56,555 nt of DNA, taken from an uncultured Lachnospiraceae bacterium. Its GTDB lineage: Bacteria; Bacillota; Clostridia; Lachnospirales; Lachnospiraceae. Below, in pieces: positions 1 to 8,190 of the stretch. Location: the NCBI GenBank assembly GCA_900314255.1, contig OMUP01000141.1, forward strand, positions 1-56,555, given 5' to 3'. Each line of letters opens with the position of its first letter. Position 1 is the first letter of the stretch. The position numbers and the translations under genes are program-made. The notes below the pieces were generated by a model. The model saw nothing but the letters and a program-made list of their open reading frames with translations. It did not search any database and was not told the origin of the DNA.

Positions 1-746
1 ATTTCAAGCCCGGTCTTTTCATAGGCTTTCATCAGTTCCGAAAGGTCTTCCCAGCCTCTGGCCGTCACAAAATGCTGTCCTTCCGGTGTCCTCTCGACCT
101 TGTAGAAATTTTCCTGCCTGGCATCCAGATACGCCAGAATGCTTCCGTGAACGCCTGCTGAGAGCGCATACTCCCGCCAGACAGCGTAGTCCGGTTCCAC
201 GTCGATTTTCTTCACACGGTCCAGCGTGACCACGTCAAATTCCCGGACAGAACGGTTGTACTCCGGCGGATTGCCCGCCGCACAGATAACCCAGCCGTCG
301 GGAATGCGGTGCGAACCGAACATCTTTTCCTGTAAAAACTGCAGCATGACCGGCGTCAGCGTCTCCGACACGCAGTTGATCTCATCGATGAACAGAATTC
401 CCTTGCGCAGTCCTGTCTCTTTCTCCTTGCGGTAGATCGAGGCTATGATTTCACTCATCGTGTATTCAGTCATCGAGTACTCTCGGCCGTCAAATTCTTC
501 CCGGCAGATCTGCGGCAGTCCGAGGGCGCTCTGCCTTGTGTGGTGCGTCATCGTATATGCCACCAGTGCAATTCCGCATTCGCGCGCTGTCTGCTCCATG
601 ATTGCCGTTTTACCGATACCCGGTGCGCCGATCAGCAGAACAGGTCTCTGGTGCACTCTGGCGATCAGCGGCCTGCCAGACGCATCTTCTGCCAGATACG
701 CTTTTACAGTATTCCGGATTTCTTCCTTTGCCCGTTTAATGTTCAT
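1..746 (-). CDS. MoxR-type AAA+ ATPase (3' end cut by window)
   Basis: Partial gene; about 248 N-terminal residues are visible and the C-terminus lies beyond position 1. The protein starts MNIKRAKEEIRNTVK. A Walker A motif (GAPGIGKT) is near residue 41 and a Walker B-like ILFIDEIN near residue 117, followed by the sensor-like stretch WVICAAGNPPEYN. This is the pattern of MoxR-family AAA+ ATPases, which act as chaperones together with VWA-domain proteins. The ATG overlaps the end of the upstream VWA gene by 11 bases, so the two are probably translationally coupled, which fits the usual MoxR/VWA pairing. The substrate is unknown. The family call is firm; the role is inferred from the family. 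Confidence 0.88.
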   Translation of the reverse strand, partial: MNIKRAKEEIRNTVKAYLAEDASGRPLIARVHQRPVLLIGAPGIGKTAIMEQTARECGIALVAYTMTHHTRQSALGLPQICREEFDGREYSMTEYTMSEIIASIYRKEKETGLRKGILFIDEINCVSETLTPVMLQFLQEKMFGSHRIPDGWVICAAGNPPEYNRSVREFDVVTLDRVKKIDVEPDYAVWREYALSAGVHGSILAYLDARQENFYKVERTPEGQHFVTARGWEDLSELMKAYEKTGLE

Positions 747-2082
747 TCTCAAAATCCTCCCACGCACCCAGCTGCATCCTCACGGCCCAGCCCGGCACAT
801 GAATTTCACTGTCATAATCGCCCGGGATCACAAAGCACGTGTCCCAGGACGGCCGTTCCTTCGGGAAAATGCCGTACCCGTCCGTAAAATACAACATTCC
901 GCGCAGACGTGTGAGCTTCTTTTCCCGTATCAGATCCTTTACATATCGGAATACCGGCCGGAAATCGGTGCCTCCGTACCCCTTTACCTGAAACGTCTTA
1001 TCTTCGAGCTCCCGCAGCAGCTTTCCGGTATCCTGCCTGTTTTTCAGCACTCTGTCATCCTGAATCTGATTATCACACTGGATGACATGAATCCGCGTGT
1101 TCTCGAAAAATGAGGCCTCATCCGAAAGAATCGACAGAGTTACAGACAGAAAGCGGCTCAGCATACTGCCGCTGCAGGAGCCGGATGTGTCCAGCACAAT
1201 GCAGAAATCTCCGATCTTCTCGGTGTCACGGTACTCCAGTTCCTCCATCAGAGGAATATTTCCGTACAGCTCTATGCCAAGCTCATAATATCCGTAGTCA
1301 AACGAATCCGGATCCACCTTCATCTCTTCCCTGCGCTCGGTGAATTTGTGCAGAAATTCCCGGTAAGAACCGGCCGGATGGGCAGCGCTTCCCAGAAGCT
1401 TTACAAGCCTTCTTCTTCCGTCTCCCCGTCCCCCGGCCGGTGCAGGAAGCGATGCAGCGAGCGTTTTTGACCGTTTCTTCCAGTCTTTTTTGTCTTCTTC
1501 CTGCTGCTGTTCCTGATTCTTGTCTTTCTTTGTGTACCACAGAGAATGATCGTCTTCTGCAAAGACCGGCGTCAGAAATGCCGCCTGCATCTCCCAGTCA
1601 GGCCTGCCGGACAAATAGCGGTAGATGTTCCCTGCGGACAGCACATGAACGGCCTCTGTCAGCTCCCGGTATACATTTTCCTTCGTCTCATTCTGCACAA
1701 GCCGTGTTGCCTCTGTGTCCAGCCCGTCGATGATGTATTCTGTCTGAATGTCCGAAGCCAGATCCCACAGACAGCGGTTGACACCCTCCGGCGGAAAGCA
1801 GTTGAAAAAAAGAGCGTGAAGTGTGATATGCAGAAATGCCCGGTTAACCTTTACCGGCCGGTCCGTGTACTCCTGCGCCAGACGGATCGGATTGAAATAA
1901 ATCGTCCGCGCGTCATCTGCCAGATACCTGAAGCGGCTTTCTGCCTTGAAGGAAAAACGGGAAAGCGCCGGAAAAAGCTGCCGCATGGAAAGAAAAAGTT
2001 CCTGCCTCGCCTGCCCGAGGATCTGTTCTCCCAGCAGATTCCACTGTTCAGAAGAAGTCGTAGCTTTTTCTCTTCCTGCCAA
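736..2082 (-). CDS. VWA-like (DUF2201-type) protein, MoxR partner
   Basis: About 448 residues. The C-terminal half carries a VWA-like domain with a MIDAS motif (VLDTSGSCSGS, the DxSxS metal site) and a later YFTDGYG segment. The N-terminal half resembles the DUF2201 N-terminal region and includes a low-complexity Gln/Glu/Lys linker. Such proteins pair with MoxR ATPases, and here the MoxR gene overlaps the 3' end. Start choice: the first in-frame ATG (2097) has no Shine-Dalgarno sequence, but it is followed by AAAGGAG and then a TTG five bases later at 2082, which looks like the real start. The gene overlaps the LRR gene upstream by about 35 bases. No signal peptide is seen, so it is probably cytoplasmic. 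Confidence 0.82.
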   Translation of the reverse strand: MAGREKATTSSEQWNLLGEQILGQARQELFLSMRQLFPALSRFSFKAESRFRYLADDARTIYFNPIRLAQEYTDRPVKVNRAFLHITLHALFFNCFPPEGVNRCLWDLASDIQTEYIIDGLDTEATRLVQNETKENVYRELTEAVHVLSAGNIYRYLSGRPDWEMQAAFLTPVFAEDDHSLWYTKKDKNQEQQQEEDKKDWKKRSKTLAASLPAPAGGRGDGRRRLVKLLGSAAHPAGSYREFLHKFTERREEMKVDPDSFDYGYYELGIELYGNIPLMEELEYRDTEKIGDFCIVLDTSGSCSGSMLSRFLSVTLSILSDEASFFENTRIHVIQCDNQIQDDRVLKNRQDTGKLLRELEDKTFQVKGYGGTDFRPVFRYVKDLIREKKLTRLRGMLYFTDGYGIFPKERPSWDTCFVIPGDYDSEIHVPGWAVRMQLGAWEDFENEH

Positions 2083-2917
2083 AATGGCTCCTTTCATAAT
2101 TCAGCAGAACGGACAGAATCTGACTGTGATCTCCCGCCCTTGCGTATTCGATCGTATCTGTCAGAAACTGTTGATCTGTGAGACGCAGATCAAGAAACTC
2201 CATCACTTCCTGCTCCCGGTCCGAATCAATCAGCTTTCTCACGATACTGCGGCCATGTTCTTTCAGATATCCGCTGTACTTCTCCTGCGCCTTCTGCGTC
2301 AGCCCGGCTGGAAAAGTGAGCCGGGCCATGGCGATCCGGGCTGAACAGCCCCTGAGATCGACCGCCAGATTGCTGTCAAACAGCCTGTCATAGAACAGGT
2401 AGTCGATCCCACCGCTGCCGACGCAGTTGCGGTATTCGACACCAGACCCTTCTGCGATCTGGTTTACAATGCGCGCCGGGGTGTTTTCCTCATAGTTCAT
2501 GATATAATAGGGAAAGATAAGGCGCGCCTCTTCTTTTCCGCTCACGTCCGTTATCCGAACTTCGATTTCCTGATGCAGATCTGCGAGAATATCCTTGAGT
2601 CCCCGCATATTGCCGCTCCTGCTGCGGACGAGAAGGCAGCTGATCTTCTCACAGTTTTTAAAGGCACCGTCGCCGATGTCGTCCAGTCCGTCCGAAAATG
2701 AAATGCGCGCCAGACTCCTGCAGTTGTAAAATGCGTGAGCGCCTATTTTTTTCAGACTGTCCGGCAGAAAAAGTTCCTGCGTCTCGCGGTGCTCTGCCAG
2801 CGCAAAAGGCGCAATCTCACGGATCCCTTCGGGAATCTCAAATTTTTCAGACTGCTCTGTAATTTTCTCCAGGCAGCCATTTTCCATTTGCCATTTTGAT
2901 GTGTCCATGCTTCTCAT
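2048..2917 (-). CDS. Leucine-rich-repeat (BspA/LRR_5-like) protein
   Basis: 289 residues. The N-terminal third contains about three BspA-type leucine-rich repeats, for example IPEGIREIAPFAL, LPDSLKKIGAHAFYN and FSDGLDDIGDGAFKN. The rest is an unrecognised domain with a conserved-looking YYIMNYEENTPARIV and a stretch ending SFGRKRKSYDFF-like basic residues. No signal peptide is present, unusual for BspA-like proteins, so it is probably intracellular. It is the first gene of the operon with the VWA and MoxR genes, suggesting a third partner of that system. The first ATG (2917) and a second ATG (2908) are both possible starts; neither has a strong ribosome binding site. Confidence 0.72.
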   Translation of the reverse strand: MRSMDTSKWQMENGCLEKITEQSEKFEIPEGIREIAPFALAEHRETQELFLPDSLKKIGAHAFYNCRSLARISFSDGLDDIGDGAFKNCEKISCLLVRSRSGNMRGLKDILADLHQEIEVRITDVSGKEEARLIFPYYIMNYEENTPARIVNQIAEGSGVEYRNCVGSGGIDYLFYDRLFDSNLAVDLRGCSARIAMARLTFPAGLTQKAQEKYSGYLKEHGRSIVRKLIDSDREQEVMEFLDLRLTDQQFLTDTIEYARAGDHSQILSVLLNYERSHFGRKRKSYDFF

Positions 2918-2960
2918 AATAGCACAAATCGGCGTCCTGCCAGGTCAAAATGGGCAGGGC

Positions 2961-2989
2961 TTGCAAATTATGATGATTCATTATATACT
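2961..2989 (+). promoter_or_regulatory. Probable promoter of the cell-wall hydrolase gene
   Basis: TTGCAA (2961-2966) and TATACT (2984-2989) are separated by 17 bases. This is close to the sigma-A consensus and leaves a leader of about 70 bases before the ATG at 3066. Confidence 0.55.
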
Positions 2990-3011
2990 TGTAGAAGTTT
3001 CGTCACATATT

Positions 3012-3028
3012 TGTTAAATTTCGTAACA
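3012..3028. promoter_or_regulatory. Short inverted repeat TGTTA-N7-TAACA
   Basis: Perfect 5-base arms TGTTA (3012-3016) and TAACA (3024-3028) lie just downstream of the predicted transcription start of the cell-wall hydrolase. It could be an operator. The arms are short, so chance is possible. Confidence 0.25.
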
Positions 3029-3065
3029 TTTATTTGACAATGTTTAAGGAGCAAAGATTCAGTTA

Positions 3066-4406
3066 ATGAAGAAACTCAGACCCAGTAAAAATATCCAGTT
3101 CCGCATCACCGCGGCTGCCGCGGCTGTGGGGATCTTTTCGGCCGCGCTTCCTTCATACACTGTCCTTGCCGACACGCAGGATAACCTGAATGCGGCGCAG
3201 CAGCAGGCGGACAGCTACAGTGCGTCCGGTGCCCAGCTGTCAAGTGAGCTTGATTCGCTTCTCGGAGACCTGAACACATCCATGGAGAATCTGGCGGATA
3301 TTGATTCGCAGATTTCCAAGAAGAATCAGCAGATTGCGGATCTGAGCAATCAGATCGCCGAGGATCAGGCAAAGGCTTCGGATATGTATGATTCGATGGC
3401 CCTCCGCGTCCGCTACATGTATGAAAACAGCCGTTCCAATTCAACAGTCGAACTGCTTCTCTCCTCTCAGGATTTTGCGGAGTTTCTCAAGCGCACATCC
3501 TATGTTGTCTCGATCAGTACGTATGACCGGAGCAAGCTCGAGGAGCTGAGCAGCATCATCAACGGTGAGCAGCAGAAAAAAGAGCAGCAGGAAAGTGATC
3601 TTGCCGCTCTCAATGAGCTCAAGGATTCCCAGACAGCCGCCCAGGCCGGTTTTGAGCAGATGATTGCCCAGAAGCGGGCAGAGCTTCAGCAGAACGCGCA
3701 GCTTCTGGCGGAAGCTGATTCTCTTGTAGAAGTTTACCGCTCACAGATGGAAGCAGAGCAGGAGCAGATTGACAATGAGCGCATCGTCGCTGAGTCTGCC
3801 CGTGCAAGTGAAGAAAGTCAGTCTTCTACGGCATCCGCTTCCACACTGGCAAGTGTTCCGGCCGACACTTCGTCCCAGGCAGACACATCGTCTGAAACTT
3901 CCTCTGCAGCTGCAGAGACACCGGCAGAGACTTCATCCGGGGAAGAAACCTCCGCGGCCCAGTCACAGGAAGAAACGACAGCACCGGCATCGTCTTCTGA
4001 AAGCAGCAGTTCTTCTTCTGCTGCTTCATCCGGTTCCTCATCTGCCTCCTACTCCGCGACAGAGCTTGACGTTATGGCCGCCCTCATGGAAGGCGAAGCC
4101 GGTCCGAGCAACTACGATGCGGAAGTAGCCGTCGGATCCTGCGTCATGAACCGTCTGAATTCCGGTTCCTACGGCAGCTCAGTTCTGGAAGTCATCTACG
4201 CGCCGGGACAGTTCATCGCCTCCTCGCAGTATTCCTACATGTTTGAGGCGATTCTCGCAAGAGGTGCCAGCGCCTCCTGTTATGAAGCAGCCCGCGCCGT
4301 CCTCTCCGGGACCATCACGCATCCGTATGTGCATTTCGTGTCAGCAAAAACCGCTGCCGCCCGCGGTATCAGCGGAACCAACATCGGCGGCAACGTTTAC
4401 TACTGA
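3066..4406 (+). CDS. Secreted coiled-coil cell-wall hydrolase, SleB (Hydrolase_2) domain
   Basis: 446 residues. A Sec signal peptide (basic start, hydrophobic core, likely cleavage near VLADTQ) is followed by a long coiled coil (about residues 40-230) of the kind found at the N-terminus of PcsB/CwlO-type peptidoglycan hydrolases. Then comes a Ser/Ala/Thr/Glu-rich linker (about 245-335) and a C-terminal Hydrolase_2 domain (about 340-446) with LMEGEAGPSNYDAEVAVGSC and FVSAKTAAARG, as in SleB/CwlJ cell-wall hydrolases. The catalytic Glu is expected in the LMEGEA segment. Vegetative rather than spore use is inferred from the CwlO-like N-terminus. AAGGAG lies 14 bases before the ATG, a long spacing. 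An intrinsic terminator follows. Confidence 0.88.
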   Translation: MKKLRPSKNIQFRITAAAAAVGIFSAALPSYTVLADTQDNLNAAQQQADSYSASGAQLSSELDSLLGDLNTSMENLADIDSQISKKNQQIADLSNQIAEDQAKASDMYDSMALRVRYMYENSRSNSTVELLLSSQDFAEFLKRTSYVVSISTYDRSKLEELSSIINGEQQKKEQQESDLAALNELKDSQTAAQAGFEQMIAQKRAELQQNAQLLAEADSLVEVYRSQMEAEQEQIDNERIVAESARASEESQSSTASASTLASVPADTSSQADTSSETSSAAAETPAETSSGEETSAAQSQEETTAPASSSESSSSSSAASSGSSSASYSATELDVMAALMEGEAGPSNYDAEVAVGSCVMNRLNSGSYGSSVLEVIYAPGQFIASSQYSYMFEAILARGASASCYEAARAVLSGTITHPYVHFVSAKTAAARGISGTNIGGNVYY

Positions 4407-4408
4407 TC

Positions 4409-6076
4409 TTAAAACAAATCGGTATTTCTTCCATAGCGGACCCATGCGGCGCAAACGCGCCCGGGGTCCGTTTTTATATCTGCGTCGTGTGAACAGAACA
4501 GGCCGCTCTTCACGCCGACCCACCGGCCGGGCACAGCTTCGCCCCGCAGGATGCTCTCGCTCTCATCCCGGGTCCGCCCCGCCGAAAGCGACACAATCCA
4601 GCGCGTATGTTCAGGCACCACGTCCCCGTTTGCGTCTTTCTCTTCCGGTATCTTTCCCGACGGCACCACACTCATCCGGAAATACAGGATTTTTTCCTTC
4701 TTCATGGCAAATGACGCCGGAAGAATGCTGCTCTCTTTATATTCCTGCGTGTAGCAGTTCTGATGATCAAATTCCTGTCTGCCTTCAATCGTCTCGAGCA
4801 GATATGAATTGCCCTGTCTTCTGACCTGCAGAACCTGGTAATACTGTCCGAGTGAAATAATGCCGGCCCGGTCGCCGTCGTGAAGATCGCTCACATCCAG
4901 CTCACACTCCCAGTAAAACTGCGGCGCCGGCCATTTCTGAAGAAGCAGATTGCGCAGATCACCGGTCGGACGCAGATGGCTTGCCGGTACAGCATTGAGA
5001 ACCAGTCCTTTTCCGTGTTTCTGTGTATCCGTAAAACACGGATCCGGATTGGCATTCCACTGCCAGGCAGGTCCGGGCTCTCCCGTCTCAAACAAGTCAG
5101 AGCAGATCGGCTCTACGCCGGACTGTTCCGCCAGAAGAGCCGCATTTTCCTCCAGATTGCCCAGGATCTTCGGCTTGTTCCATTTCCTGACCGGAACCCC
5201 GCAGGTTTCACCCGGCAATGCCTGGCCAATCACCGGCCAGTCTGATACCCAGCGCATCGGCTCCAGGTGAATCACCCGTCCGGCAGCCTCCTGATCCTGA
5301 AAATGAATAAACCAGTCCTCTCCCGCCGGTGTTGTCACCCAGGCCCCCTGGTGCGGGCCGTTAACTGCCGTGTTTCCCTGGTGAAGAACTACCCGGTATT
5401 CGTAGGGGCCGTGGATACTGCGGCTCCTGAGTGCCAGCTGCCATCCCGTCTTCACGCCGCCGGCCGGTGCAAAAATATAGTACCAGCCGCCACGCTTATA
5501 GAGTTTCGGCCCTTCCACAGTAGGATTGCCGTTCACCGAACCGTCAAAGACGACTTCCGGCCCGGAGATCAGGCTCATGCCGTCCGGTGCCATCTCCGAC
5601 AGATACAGAACGCTCTTTTTGTGGGCCCGCGAACCTGCCAGGGCACTGACCAGATATGCCCGCCCGTCGTCGTCCCAGAACGGACAAGGGTCAATCCATC
5701 CGGCGCCAGGCCGGATGTTCACCGGTTCGCTCCACTCTCCGGCCGGATCATCTGCCGTTGTCACGTAGATTCCCTCATCCGGCATCGGAAAATAGATATA
5801 AAACTTTCCTTCGTGCTGGCGGATCGCAGGAGCCCAGACGCCGCATCCATGTATCGGATTTTCGTACCGGAACTCCGGGATCCGTCTGAGCGCATAGCTG
5901 ATCACTTTCCAGTGAACCAGATCTTTTGAGTGCAGAATCGGAAGTCCGGGCACATTGCTGAAGCTCGATGCTGTCATGTAAAAGTCCTGCCCGGAACGGA
6001 TCACGTCCGGATCAGAATAATCCGTGAACAGAATCGGGTTTGAATAGGTTCCGTCTCCATTGTCAGGCTGCCACAT
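4409..6076 (-). CDS. Glycoside hydrolase family 43 (beta-xylosidase/arabinosidase type)
   Basis: 555 residues, a normal length for two-domain GH43 xylosidases. The N-terminal five-bladed propeller shows the three expected acidic sites: DYSDPDVIR near residue 20 (general base), WIDPCPFWDDDG near 125 (pKa modulator) and VEGPKLYKRGGWYY near 185 (general acid). The C-terminal half, from about residue 330, resembles the beta-sandwich domain found in such xylosidases. No signal peptide is present, so the substrate is probably short xylo- or arabino-oligosaccharides inside the cell. Start: the ATG at 6076 has AAAGGAG nine bases upstream; the reading frame runs further upstream but overlaps coaBC. 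It follows coaBC by 14 bases, so it may share the coenzyme A operon transcript. Confidence 0.9.
   Translation of the reverse strand: MWQPDNGDGTYSNPILFTDYSDPDVIRSGQDFYMTASSFSNVPGLPILHSKDLVHWKVISYALRRIPEFRYENPIHGCGVWAPAIRQHEGKFYIYFPMPDEGIYVTTADDPAGEWSEPVNIRPGAGWIDPCPFWDDDGRAYLVSALAGSRAHKKSVLYLSEMAPDGMSLISGPEVVFDGSVNGNPTVEGPKLYKRGGWYYIFAPAGGVKTGWQLALRSRSIHGPYEYRVVLHQGNTAVNGPHQGAWVTTPAGEDWFIHFQDQEAAGRVIHLEPMRWVSDWPVIGQALPGETCGVPVRKWNKPKILGNLEENAALLAEQSGVEPICSDLFETGEPGPAWQWNANPDPCFTDTQKHGKGLVLNAVPASHLRPTGDLRNLLLQKWPAPQFYWECELDVSDLHDGDRAGIISLGQYYQVLQVRRQGNSYLLETIEGRQEFDHQNCYTQEYKESSILPASFAMKKEKILYFRMSVVPSGKIPEEKDANGDVVPEHTRWIVSLSAGRTRDESESILRGEAVPGRWVGVKSGLFCSHDADIKTDPGRVCAAWVRYGRNTDLF
4437..4475 (+). 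terminator. Intrinsic terminator after the cell-wall hydrolase
   Basis: CGGACCC (4437-4443) pairs with GGGTCCG (4464-4470), with an inner GGCGC/GCGCC stem, followed by five T. It lies inside the 3' end of the convergent GH43 gene. Confidence 0.7.
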
Positions 6077-6090
6077 ACTCTGATACTCCT

Positions 6091-7284
6091 TTACTGCATC
6101 TGTGCGCAGATCAGGTCCAGGATTTTTTCCGCCGTTTCCGATTTGCTCATCAGCGGAAGCTGCGTCTCGGAATCTCTCGTGATCACTGTCACGACATTCG
6201 TGTCTGTTCCGAATCCGGCCCCGGGTGTCCGCAGACTGTTGGCACAGATCATATCTACATTCTTCTTTTGCAGTTTTTTCCTTGAATTTTCTATCAGATT
6301 CTCGGTTTCCATCGAGAATCCGCACAGGAACTGCCCCTGCCGTCTGTTTTTCCCGAGCTGCCCGAGAATATCATCGGTTCTTTTCAGGTTCAGTGTCAGA
6401 TCGCCACTGCCCTTTTTAATCTTTTCATCCGCCCTTGTCACAGGGGTGTAATCGGCCACGGCTGCTGCTTTTATTATGATATCACTTTCAGGGGCATATT
6501 CCATACACGCTTCGAACATATCCCGGGCGCTCTGAACCGGAACCATTCTCACCCACGGCACAGCCGGAAGACTTACTGGTCCGGAGACAAGTGTCACATC
6601 GGCTCCGCGCAGCATGGCATTTTCCGCAAGACAGTATCCCATCCGGCCTGTCGAATGGTTGCTGATAAACCGCACCGGATCAATTGATTCCACTGTAGGT
6701 CCTGCTGTCACAAGCACTTTTCTGCCTGCAAAATCTTTTTTAAACTCACAGGCCGCCCGCACTGCCTCAAAAAGAAGACTGACATCCGGAAGTTTCCCGT
6801 CACCGGTCTCTCCGCATGCCAGGCGCCCGTTCGCAGGCGTAAGAACCCGCACTCCATATCCGGACAGCCGCTTCAGATTGTCCTGCGTGACAGGATTTCT
6901 GTACATCCGGGTATTCATCGCCGGCGCCGCAATCTTCGGGCATTCACATGCAAGCCATGTCGTGGTCAGCATATCATCGGCGATCCCGCAGGCAAACTTC
7001 GCGAGAACATCGGCACTTGCGGGGGCTGTGATAAACACATCCGCCTGTGCGGCGAGCGACACATGCTCCACCGAATACTGGAAGTTCCGGTCAAATGTGT
7101 CGACAAGACACTTGTTGGACGTGAGTGTCTCAAATGCAATGGGATTGATGAAATGGCAGGCATTTTCCGTCATCAGGACGTGAACATCGCAGCCCGCCTT
7201 TACCAGCCGGCTGGCCAGATCCGCCGCCTTGTAGGCGGCGATAGACCCGGAGACGCCCAGCAGTACATGTTTTCCTTTCAGCAT
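6091..7284 (-). CDS. coaBC: Bifunctional phosphopantothenoylcysteine decarboxylase / phosphopantothenate-cysteine ligase
   Basis: 397 residues. It catalyses two steps of coenzyme A synthesis: joining 4'-phosphopantothenate to cysteine (CoaB) and decarboxylating the product (CoaC). The N-terminal flavoprotein domain has GVSGSIAAYKAADLA, the VEHVSLA histidine segment, FACGIADDM and the PAMNTRMY substrate motif. The CoaB half begins at TAGPTVESIDPVRFISNHSTG and contains the KIKKG motif and NSLRTPGAGFGTDTN. The ATG at 7284 has GGAGG six bases upstream and lies one base after the coaX stop codon, showing tight operon organisation with coaX and the ECF gene. Confidence 0.96.
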   Translation of the reverse strand: MLKGKHVLLGVSGSIAAYKAADLASRLVKAGCDVHVLMTENACHFINPIAFETLTSNKCLVDTFDRNFQYSVEHVSLAAQADVFITAPASADVLAKFACGIADDMLTTTWLACECPKIAAPAMNTRMYRNPVTQDNLKRLSGYGVRVLTPANGRLACGETGDGKLPDVSLLFEAVRAACEFKKDFAGRKVLVTAGPTVESIDPVRFISNHSTGRMGYCLAENAMLRGADVTLVSGPVSLPAVPWVRMVPVQSARDMFEACMEYAPESDIIIKAAAVADYTPVTRADEKIKKGSGDLTLNLKRTDDILGQLGKNRRQGQFLCGFSMETENLIENSRKKLQKKNVDMICANSLRTPGAGFGTDTNVVTVITRDSETQLPLMSKSETAEKILDLICAQMQ

Positions 7285-7285
7285 G

Positions 7286-8113
7286 TCATTCCTCCACATT
7301 CTTCAGATAGATAAGCTCAAGGCCTTTGATGAGAAGGCTGTTGTCGACGACAATATCTCTCCGGCGGCAGGCCGGGATCACGATGCGCGCCAGACCGCCT
7401 GTCGCCACGACATGGTAGCGTCCCGGAAGATTTATCAGACAGTCTGCGCCGCGCAGCCCCGCTTCTTCCTCGATGCGCGCAAGCATCCCGTCAATCATGG
7501 AAGCGTACCCGTAGACCGCTCCGCTCTGCATGCAGTCGACGGTGTTTTTCCCGATAACCTTCTGCGGCGCCTCCAGAGAAATGCGCGGCAGCTGAGCCGT
7601 GCGTGTGACAAGCGAATCGACGGCCACCTGAAGACCGGGGATTATGACACCGCCCGAGTAATTTCCGGCAGCATCCACCAGAGAAAATGTCGTCGCCGTG
7701 CCAAAGTCGATAATGATAACCGGAGCGCCGTACTCTGCAAGAGCACCCACCGCGTCCACAATCTGATCGCTGCCAACCTGCTTTGGCTGATCCATGCGGA
7801 TGTTCAGTCCGGTGCGGATGCCGGCGCCGACCAGCAGCGGGCGGATGCCCGTAACTTTTTCCACGGCTTCCCGGATCGGGTGATTCAGCTGCGGAACAAC
7901 GGACGAAAGGATTGCCCCCTGAATCGCATCCGGACTGATCCCGTGCAGCTCAAGCAGCATCTTGAATGACACAGCATATTCCAGTGCCGTCTTCGTGTGA
8001 TCGGTCGAAATCCGTTCCTCGAAATATATCTTCTTTCCGTCTGCGACTCCCACCACAATGTTGGTGTTGCCCATGTCGATTGCCAGTATCGTGCCCCGGC
8101 GGTTTTCCTTCAT
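7286..8113 (-). CDS. coaX: Type III pantothenate kinase
   Basis: 275 residues. It phosphorylates pantothenate, the first step of coenzyme A synthesis. The ASKHA fold is shown by LAIDMGNTNIVVG at the N-terminus, GAGIRTGL and DQIVDAVGALAEYG near the middle, and IIDFGTATTFSLVDAAG with GGVIIPGL after that. Type III kinases are not inhibited by coenzyme A and need a monovalent cation (family knowledge). The ATG at 8113 has GGGAGG seven bases upstream. It sits between an ECF transporter S component and coaBC, forming an uptake-and-activation operon. Confidence 0.95.
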   Translation of the reverse strand: MKENRRGTILAIDMGNTNIVVGVADGKKIYFEERISTDHTKTALEYAVSFKMLLELHGISPDAIQGAILSSVVPQLNHPIREAVEKVTGIRPLLVGAGIRTGLNIRMDQPKQVGSDQIVDAVGALAEYGAPVIIIDFGTATTFSLVDAAGNYSGGVIIPGLQVAVDSLVTRTAQLPRISLEAPQKVIGKNTVDCMQSGAVYGYASMIDGMLARIEEEAGLRGADCLINLPGRYHVVATGGLARIVIPACRRRDIVVDNSLLIKGLELIYLKNVEE

Positions 8114-8190
8114 GATGATACCTCCCAAGCCAGAACCGGCCGCGGTGCGCACACGCCGGATCTGTCAAATCAACTCTCCTTGAAACAAAA

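Noticed and set aside
6077-6325. N-terminal extension of the GH43 enzyme
   Set aside because: It overlaps the end of coaBC and does not look like protein; the ATG at 6076 has AAAGGAG.
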